From the NCBI GenBank assembly GCA_020433785.1, contig JAGRCC010000188.1, positions 1-10,037 of the forward strand: a stretch of DNA of 10,037 bases. Reading direction: 5' to 3'. This stretch comes from Anaerolineae bacterium (GTDB taxonomy: Bacteria; Chloroflexota; Anaerolineae; 4572-78; J111). The notes beneath the pieces were generated by a model, which searched no databases, had not been told where the DNA came from, and was given only the letters and a program-made list of their open reading frames with translations. This document shows, one piece after another, positions 6,320 to 10,037 of the stretch (position 1 is the stretch's first letter; each line of letters opens with the position of its first letter). The translations under genes and the position numbers were made by a program.

Positions 6320-6350
6320 AAAGACTGGGACACGATATCCCGGTCTTTTT
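6320..6350 (+). terminator. intrinsic terminator for the plus-strand genes
   Basis: AAAGACTGGGA (6320-6330) pairs with TCCCGGTCTTT (6338-6348) in an 11-bp stem with one wobble and a 7-nt loop, followed by a T run and CATTTT. It closes plus-strand transcription about 180 nt after the three-TM gene. On the minus strand there is little U tract, so it is mainly one-directional. Confidence 0.75.
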
Positions 6351-6374
6351 CATTTTAAACTTAAACCTGCCTTA

Positions 6375-6395
6375 AGCCCGCATCAATCGCGGGCT
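6375..6395 (-). terminator. GC-rich hairpin after the phosphatase gene
   Basis: A perfect 7-bp inverted repeat AGCCCGC (6375-6381) and GCGGGCT (6389-6395) with a 7-nt loop, 47 nt beyond the stop of the minus-strand phosphatase gene. The expected T run is missing (TTAAGG follows), so it is either a weak terminator or an mRNA-end stabiliser. Confidence 0.35.
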
Positions 6396-6441
6396 GCTCC
6401 CACCACAAACCCTGCGGATAATAAGCCGTTTGGCTGTCCGC

Positions 6442-7422
6442 CTAGACCTGCGCCACCACGATAGTGATATCATCGTGGGGTTCGGCGTCGCCGACAAAAG
6501 CGACCAGGTTGGCTTTGAGATGATCGAGCATGACTTGGGCGCTGGTGGTTGGGCCGGTGAGGATGGCTTGCTCCAATCGCTCAAAGCCGAACATTTCCGA
6601 AGCGCGATTCCCGGCCTCGACCAGGCCATCGCTGGTCAGGATGATCATATCCCCTTTGGTGAGCAGATGGCTGATTTCCTGATAGCCTATCTGAGCGCCC
6701 AATCCCTGACCCAAGGCAAAACCACCGATGCCGGCCCATTCGACCGAGCCATCGGTGTGTTTTAAGTAGGGAGGAATACAACCGGCGTTGACGGCTTTCA
6801 ACACCGGCCGAACGGTGTTGACACCGACTAACTCAACATAGCACAACGCACAATTCTGGCGGCGAGGCTTGGTGTAGGGTAGCAGCGCCTGATCCAAATA
6901 GACCAGCCGCTCGGTGGGGGTTAATTTCAGCGACATCGACGCGTCAAATTGGGACAGACTGGTGGCCATCAACAGCGCCGCCGACACGCCCTTACCGGAC
7001 ACATCGCCGACAGCCAAACTATATTTGTTCAACAGGACCCGGGCCTGGCGAGAGGCGTGATAGGCGTAAAAATCCCCGCCCACTTCAAAAGCAGGTTGGG
7101 TATAACAAACGACTTCAAGATCGGGCCATTTCGGGATCGGTGGGGGCAGTAGGCTCTGCTGAATATCGCGAGCCAAAACTAAATCGCTGTGCCACCGCTC
7201 TACCATCAAGCGATGGCGATTTTCGCTTTCCTGGAGGGCCTGTTCAATTCGTTGGCGTTCGGCTATTTCGTGCGCTAACTGCTTTCTGAGATCGAATACC
7301 TGTTGGCGGCTCGCTTCTAGAACCGAATTGGCGGCGCTGACCTCAGAGTCAACTTGCTGAAATGAGGGGGACAAGTCTTGGCTGAGCGGGTTAGAGGCTG
7401 AACTGCTCGCATCAAGAGACAT
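6442..7422 (-). CDS. PP2C-type (RsbU/SpoIIE-like) serine phosphatase with coiled coil
   Basis: A 326-residue cytoplasmic protein. Residues 1-25 are Ser-rich; about 26-78 form a probable coiled coil (heptad-rich, with QQVFDLRKQLAHEIAERQR); the phosphatase domain follows from about 80. It begins with the linker DLVLARDIQQSLLPP typical of RsbU-type proteins. Metal-binding acids are visible as D117 (EVGGDFYAY), D140 (AVGDVSGKG), D265 (LTSDGLVEA) and D317/D318 (HDDITIVV), so it looks catalytically intact. Family members dephosphorylate anti-sigma antagonist proteins in partner-switching pathways. It has no sensory PAS, GAF or receiver domain and no membrane segment, so input presumably comes through the coiled coil. 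AGGA lies 5 nt before ATG at 7420-7422. It is read in the same direction as the sugar genes and starts 126 nt after the kinase stop. No anti-sigma or antagonist gene lies in the window. Confidence 0.93.
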   Translation of the reverse strand: MSLDASSSASNPLSQDLSPSFQQVDSEVSAANSVLEASRQQVFDLRKQLAHEIAERQRIEQALQESENRHRLMVERWHSDLVLARDIQQSLLPPPIPKWPDLEVVCYTQPAFEVGGDFYAYHASRQARVLLNKYSLAVGDVSGKGVSAALLMATSLSQFDASMSLKLTPTERLVYLDQALLPYTKPRRQNCALCYVELVGVNTVRPVLKAVNAGCIPPYLKHTDGSVEWAGIGGFALGQGLGAQIGYQEISHLLTKGDMIILTSDGLVEAGNRASEMFGFERLEQAILTGPTTSAQVMLDHLKANLVAFVGDAEPHDDITIVVAQV

Positions 7423-7511
7423 CTTTTTCCTGTCTACTAAGGTTCGCTTGGGTAGCGAAAGTTTACCTCAAACCCACCAAAAACAAAAAATAAGCCGGCC
7501 AGGTCAGGATG

Positions 7512-7532
7512 TCAGATTGGCTCTCGCTTCAT
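7512..7532 (-). other. six-codon open frame with a strong Shine-Dalgarno sequence
   Basis: Just after the kinase stop, GGAGAAGG (7539-7546) precedes an ATG at 7530-7532 by about 6 nt, but the frame stops after MKREPI. Translation in this frame would continue to look coding-like for about 24 residues beyond the stop. It may be a leader peptide before the phosphatase gene, a remnant of a lost gene, or chance. Confidence 0.3.
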
Positions 7533-7548
7533 AATATGCCTTCTCCCT

Positions 7549-8730
7549 TCATAAAAGTGCGGGTAAGAAACCGCCCACAAAGGCATCGCCCAAACCAACC
7601 GTGGTAGCATTCGACTGTTCAACCTGGGCGACCGGCACGCAATAGATTTTATCATCCAACAGCTTATTTATAGCCTCGGCAAATATAGCGCCCTCGTTAG
7701 TAGGCGAGAGTCGTTCAACTGTTTTGTAATTTTCTACGGTGAAATCGTCGCCAAACCGGAAGCGAGTCGTGGCCATCGTCACGCCCCCTTTGAGGGCTTT
7801 TGAAAAACGTGAGGCATTGTCGCCATAGGCTAGCGCCCAATACTTGGTATGAACCACAATGACCGGGACAGAAATGAGTTTTTGGAGATCGACTAAGGCA
7901 TCTGTGATTTGAGATACGTTGAGCAAATCCAGCTTTCTATCGACGTAGTCTTGCAGTTCATCTTCATTGAGGCTGACAATGGTAATATTTTTGGCTAAAG
8001 TTCGATAAATCAATTGGCTAAAACTGGGATCAAAAAATCCCGCGTCCTCACAATATACGACTGTATCTTGGCGGAGTTTGGCCATAATTCTTGAAAGAGA
8101 GGCCAGCCGATCGGTTAAAAGAGTCTCGCTCTGCATGGCGTTGAAGCCGGAAATCAACAGTACCTTGGCTTCGGCGATCAGGTCGGCAAAATCCTCATTG
8201 AGATTCATGGAGATATTGTCAGTATCATTATGGTAAATAATTCGATTGGGGTGGCTCGTACAGATGTCGATATCGCCGGCTTGCACGCGGGTATTTTGGC
8301 CAAATTGCACAATTAAGTGCGGATATAAGCTATCTTGGGTATTGCTGTAAACATAAGGGCCATCCGGCGGAATGAGTCTGCGGACGTGGTCATTGAGGGT
8401 GACAAGATGAAGCGTCGAAGTATAGCCGAGTTTCCGCATGGCGATAGCCGCGCGCACCGACGTTCCCCCGAGCGTGATTTTCTTTTCAAAATTCTGCGAA
8501 AAATGCTCGATAATAGCCGACGAGGTAACCGATCGTTCACCGCCGATCCCGGCCTGCAAGAAGCTCAGGATCGAGATAACCAAATCACGTTCGGTGTTGA
8601 TAACGGTGTTGATGTTTAACTCGTCTTGATGGATATCATACTGGCTAGTCAGGGTTTCGATAACCTGAGAATCCCAGACAATCTCATAATCGACGTTGTT
8701 ACCAAACCCCAAAGCAATGCTTTCTTTCAT
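7549..8730 (-). CDS. ADP-dependent sugar kinase (ADP-PFK/glucokinase family)
   Basis: A 393-residue protein resembling the ADP-specific phosphofructokinase/glucokinase family best known from archaea (ribokinase fold). Visible motifs are LGGTSVRAAIAMRKLGYTSTLH (about 87-108), the metal-site motif N255-E-D-E258 in SLNEDELQDYV, and the C-terminal anion-hole/catalytic motif TVGLGDAFVGGF with D382 as the likely base. It would transfer phosphate from ADP, or possibly ATP, to a sugar or sugar phosphate. The substrate cannot be read from the sequence. It is slightly shorter than typical archaeal enzymes (about 450 residues), with no obvious break. The aldolase gene lies 121 nt upstream in the same orientation, so a 6-phosphate substrate giving a bisphosphate for that aldolase is the natural inference. 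The ATG at 8728-8730 has only a weak AAGAG-type site nearby. Stop TGA is at 7549-7551. Confidence 0.8.
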   Translation of the reverse strand: MKESIALGFGNNVDYEIVWDSQVIETLTSQYDIHQDELNINTVINTERDLVISILSFLQAGIGGERSVTSSAIIEHFSQNFEKKITLGGTSVRAAIAMRKLGYTSTLHLVTLNDHVRRLIPPDGPYVYSNTQDSLYPHLIVQFGQNTRVQAGDIDICTSHPNRIIYHNDTDNISMNLNEDFADLIAEAKVLLISGFNAMQSETLLTDRLASLSRIMAKLRQDTVVYCEDAGFFDPSFSQLIYRTLAKNITIVSLNEDELQDYVDRKLDLLNVSQITDALVDLQKLISVPVIVVHTKYWALAYGDNASRFSKALKGGVTMATTRFRFGDDFTVENYKTVERLSPTNEGAIFAEAINKLLDDKIYCVPVAQVEQSNATTVGLGDAFVGGFLPALL

Positions 8731-8764
8731 AACTCTTTTTCACCCTCTTTCTGCCAAGGGCTAA

Positions 8765-8817
8765 GCCTGCGATAACGCTAACGGTCTATCAGAAAAACCG
8801 TTTGCTTTATCGCAAGC
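8765..8817 (-). repeat. large hairpin between aldolase and kinase genes
   Basis: GCCTGCGATAA (8765-8775) pairs with TTATCGCAAGC (8807-8817) over 11 bp with one G-T wobble on the RNA strand. Inside a symmetric 4-by-4 internal loop, AACGGT (8780-8785) pairs with ACCGTT (8797-8802) around an 11-nt loop. There is no T run. It sits in the 121-nt spacer, so the likely roles are mRNA processing, differential stability or translational control of the kinase gene. Confidence 0.6.
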
Positions 8818-8851
8818 TCCCATTGAACTATGCTTTTGGCTGATGAGCGTA

Positions 8852-9712
8852 CTAATACAGGGCTGCTTTATCTGCGGCAGCAAAAAGGTCTATTTTATAG
8901 CGAGCCACTTCTTTCATCGCTGCAATGCAAGGCGGGTAAATGGAGTTCGGCTCTCGCAGGGTAGGATTAGATAGGACTTCACGGCACTTCTGGTAAAAAG
9001 CATCCTTGATATCACTGGAAATATTGATCTTATTGATACCCAATTTAACCGCCATTGCAATTTCTTCGTCAGGATTAGCCGAACCGCCATGCAGTACCAG
9101 CGGAATATCGACTCGGGAGGTGATCTCTTTCAGCAAGTCCAGTTTCAATTCGGGCTTCTTATCTTTAGGATAAATACCGTGAGCCGTCCCAATTGCCACC
9201 GCCAATGTATCGACGCCGGTGCCCTCGACAAAGGTTTCAACATCATCCGGATTGACATAGATAATTTCTTCGGTGCCGGCTTCCGCTTCGGGACCGGTAG
9301 TGCCGATGGTGCCTAGCTCACCTTCCACCGACACATTGACCGAATGGGCCAGATCCACGACCTGTTTGCTAATGGCGATATTTTGCTCAAGCGGCAACAG
9401 AGACGCGTCGATCATCACCGAGGTGAACCCGCACTGGATGGCTTCCATAATCTGCCCCATCGTCGAGCCGTGATCCAAATGGATACAGACCGGAATCGAC
9501 GTTTTGATCGCCTCCTCGATGGCCGACTTTATAAAGGAAGGTCGAACAAAGGACAACTCATCGGGATGAATGGCCAGAATGACAGGGGAGTTTTTTTCTT
9601 GTGAGGCTTCAATTACCCCGGTTAGTAACATATTACTGCTAATGTTAAAAGCCGGCACAGCGAAATGGTGGGTGTGGGCTACCGCCAACAGGTCTTTCAT
9701 GTTCATTAACAT
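8852..9712 (-). CDS. class II ketose-bisphosphate aldolase
   Basis: A 286-residue zinc-dependent aldolase of the fructose/tagatose-bisphosphate (GatY/KbaY/Fba) class, cleaving a ketose bisphosphate into dihydroxyacetone phosphate and an aldehyde. The N-terminal HHFAVPAFNISS is typical. The catalytic and zinc-binding residues are visible: D80 and H81 in IHLDHGS, E132 in EGELG, H178 in GTAHGIYP and H208 in VLHGGS. The segment GINKINISSDIK (about 225-236) is the phosphate-binding end of the barrel. Its length matches the family. The sequence does not settle fructose, tagatose or another sugar. It is transcribed before the ADP-dependent kinase (121-nt spacer) and after a sugar ABC permease, which supports a sugar-degradation operon. 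GGAG lies about 11 nt before ATG at 9710-9712; M5 is an alternative start. Confidence 0.92.
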   Translation of the reverse strand: MLMNMKDLLAVAHTHHFAVPAFNISSNMLLTGVIEASQEKNSPVILAIHPDELSFVRPSFIKSAIEEAIKTSIPVCIHLDHGSTMGQIMEAIQCGFTSVMIDASLLPLEQNIAISKQVVDLAHSVNVSVEGELGTIGTTGPEAEAGTEEIIYVNPDDVETFVEGTGVDTLAVAIGTAHGIYPKDKKPELKLDLLKEITSRVDIPLVLHGGSANPDEEIAMAVKLGINKINISSDIKDAFYQKCREVLSNPTLREPNSIYPPCIAAMKEVARYKIDLFAAADKAALY

Positions 9713-9758
9713 AAAGGTGTATTCTCCATTTTAATAATGATATTTATCTAGAGCGTTT

Positions 9759-9787
9759 AAGATATGAAAAACAGGTAACTTCCGCAA
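9759..9787 (-). promoter_or_regulatory. putative promoter of the aldolase gene
   Basis: On the minus strand, TTGCGG (9782-9787), a 17-nt spacer, and TATCTT (9759-9764). Transcription would start near 9752, about 40 nt before the aldolase ATG. The large inverted repeat at 9799-9867 ends 12 nt upstream of the -35 box. Confidence 0.35.
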
Positions 9788-9798
9788 CCTTGAAGTAT

Positions 9799-9867
9799 GG
9801 AGATTTAGAGATTAAGTGATAAGGAGATTTTTAAGTCCAATCTCCCCATCGCTAATCTCCAATCTCC
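9799..9867. repeat. imperfect inverted repeat built from GGAGATT units
   Basis: The left arm 9799-9829 is made of GGAGATT-like units (GGAGATTTAGAGATTAAG and onward). The right arm 9839-9867 is its near-complement, holding AATCTCC units, with a 9-nt loop TTTAAGTCC. Both arms begin and end with exact GGAGATT/AATCTCC matches; differences are concentrated in the middle. The spacer lies between the permease stop and the aldolase promoter. It could be a dispersed genomic repeat, a transcription-terminating or mRNA-stabilising hairpin, or an operator. Confidence 0.7.
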
Positions 9868-9921
9868 TACCCGATCGCGCAAGCTATTTTATGACTGTTT
9901 ATTAACAAGTTCAAGGCAGGT

Positions 9922-10037
9922 TTACCCTTTAACGGACCCTGCGGACATTCCGGCGATAAAGTACCGTTGGAAGACCAGGAAAAGGATCAAAACCGGTAAC
10001 GAGCCAAGCACGCTCATCGCCATCATTTGATTCCATT
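9922..10037 (-). CDS. carbohydrate ABC transporter permease, C-terminal part
   Basis: Partial: the gene starts beyond the right edge of the window. The 38 visible codons read WNQMMAMSVLGSLPVLI, then a hydrophobic run, then QRYFIAGMSAGSVKG before TAA. This C-terminal end (last membrane helix followed by QRYFIxGMxAGxVKG) is characteristic of MalG-type permeases in sugar ABC importers. The neighbouring aldolase and kinase genes suggest that the imported sugar enters this pathway. It lies 209 nt upstream of the aldolase gene in the same orientation. No solute-binding protein is in the visible part. Confidence 0.85.
   Translation of the reverse strand, partial: WNQMMAMSVLGSLPVLILFLVFQRYFIAGMSAGSVKG

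Larger units (their letters stand above)
6143..6441. other. convergent intergenic region
   Basis: A 299-bp spacer between convergent genes. It contains the 20-bp-spaced direct repeats (6257-6285), the plus-strand terminator (6320-6350) and the hairpin at 6375-6395. No convincing reading frame or RNA gene is visible. The stretch 6143-6319 before the terminator could be the 3' UTR of the three-TM gene. Confidence 0.5.

Noticed and set aside
7443..7459. Hairpin TTCGCT/AGCGAA in the leader of the phosphatase gene.
   Set aside because: A 6-bp stem with no T run and no other support for a regulatory role.
7480..7510. A GC-rich GGCCGGC followed by a T-rich stretch on the minus strand after the kinase gene, like a terminator.
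   Set aside because: No stable stem of more than 4-5 bp can be drawn before the T run.

Overview
This is bacterial DNA of intermediate GC content with separate intergenic regions, canonical sigma-70-like promoters and Shine-Dalgarno starts. The gene mix suits an environmental bacterium, possibly Chloroflexota: an archaeal-type ADP-dependent sugar kinase, a class II aldolase, a carbohydrate ABC permease, a PP2C (RsbU-type) phosphatase, and a LysM plus YkuD envelope enzyme. The phylum is an inference from gene content only. No phage, transposase, CRISPR array or integrase is visible.

Left end (1-800): an RNA block read on the minus strand. From upstream to downstream it holds a near-consensus promoter (761-789), a compact transcribed unit of about 170 nt with a strong intrinsic terminator (candidate small RNA or leader), a tRNA-Arg with the unusual anticodon GCG (489-561), a hairpin, and the RNase P RNA gene rnpB (about 31-441). 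P1, P2, P3 and the conserved P4-forming segments of rnpB can be traced by base pairing.

Region 844-3534 carries four minus-strand genes. In transcription order they are a small Cys/His-motif protein of unknown function, a stand-alone receiver-domain response regulator, a YpdA-like FAD-dependent oxidoreductase whose family cysteine is replaced by valine, and a small protein with a signal/TM segment at the N terminus and a TM segment at the C terminus.

Region 3895-6142 carries two plus-strand genes: a membrane-anchored L,D-transpeptidase with a LysM domain, and a small three-TM protein with a short soluble tail. A strong terminator follows at 6320-6350.

Region 6442-10037 is again minus strand. 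A sugar-uptake and catabolism cluster (ABC permease C-terminus, class II ketose-bisphosphate aldolase, ADP-dependent sugar kinase) runs into an RsbU-like phosphatase with a coiled coil. The aldolase and kinase probably perform consecutive steps: phosphorylation of a sugar phosphate, then cleavage of the bisphosphate. The spacers of this cluster contain two large inverted repeats. The features least explained by known families are the 585-755 transcript, the hairpin between aldolase and kinase, and the CxC protein.
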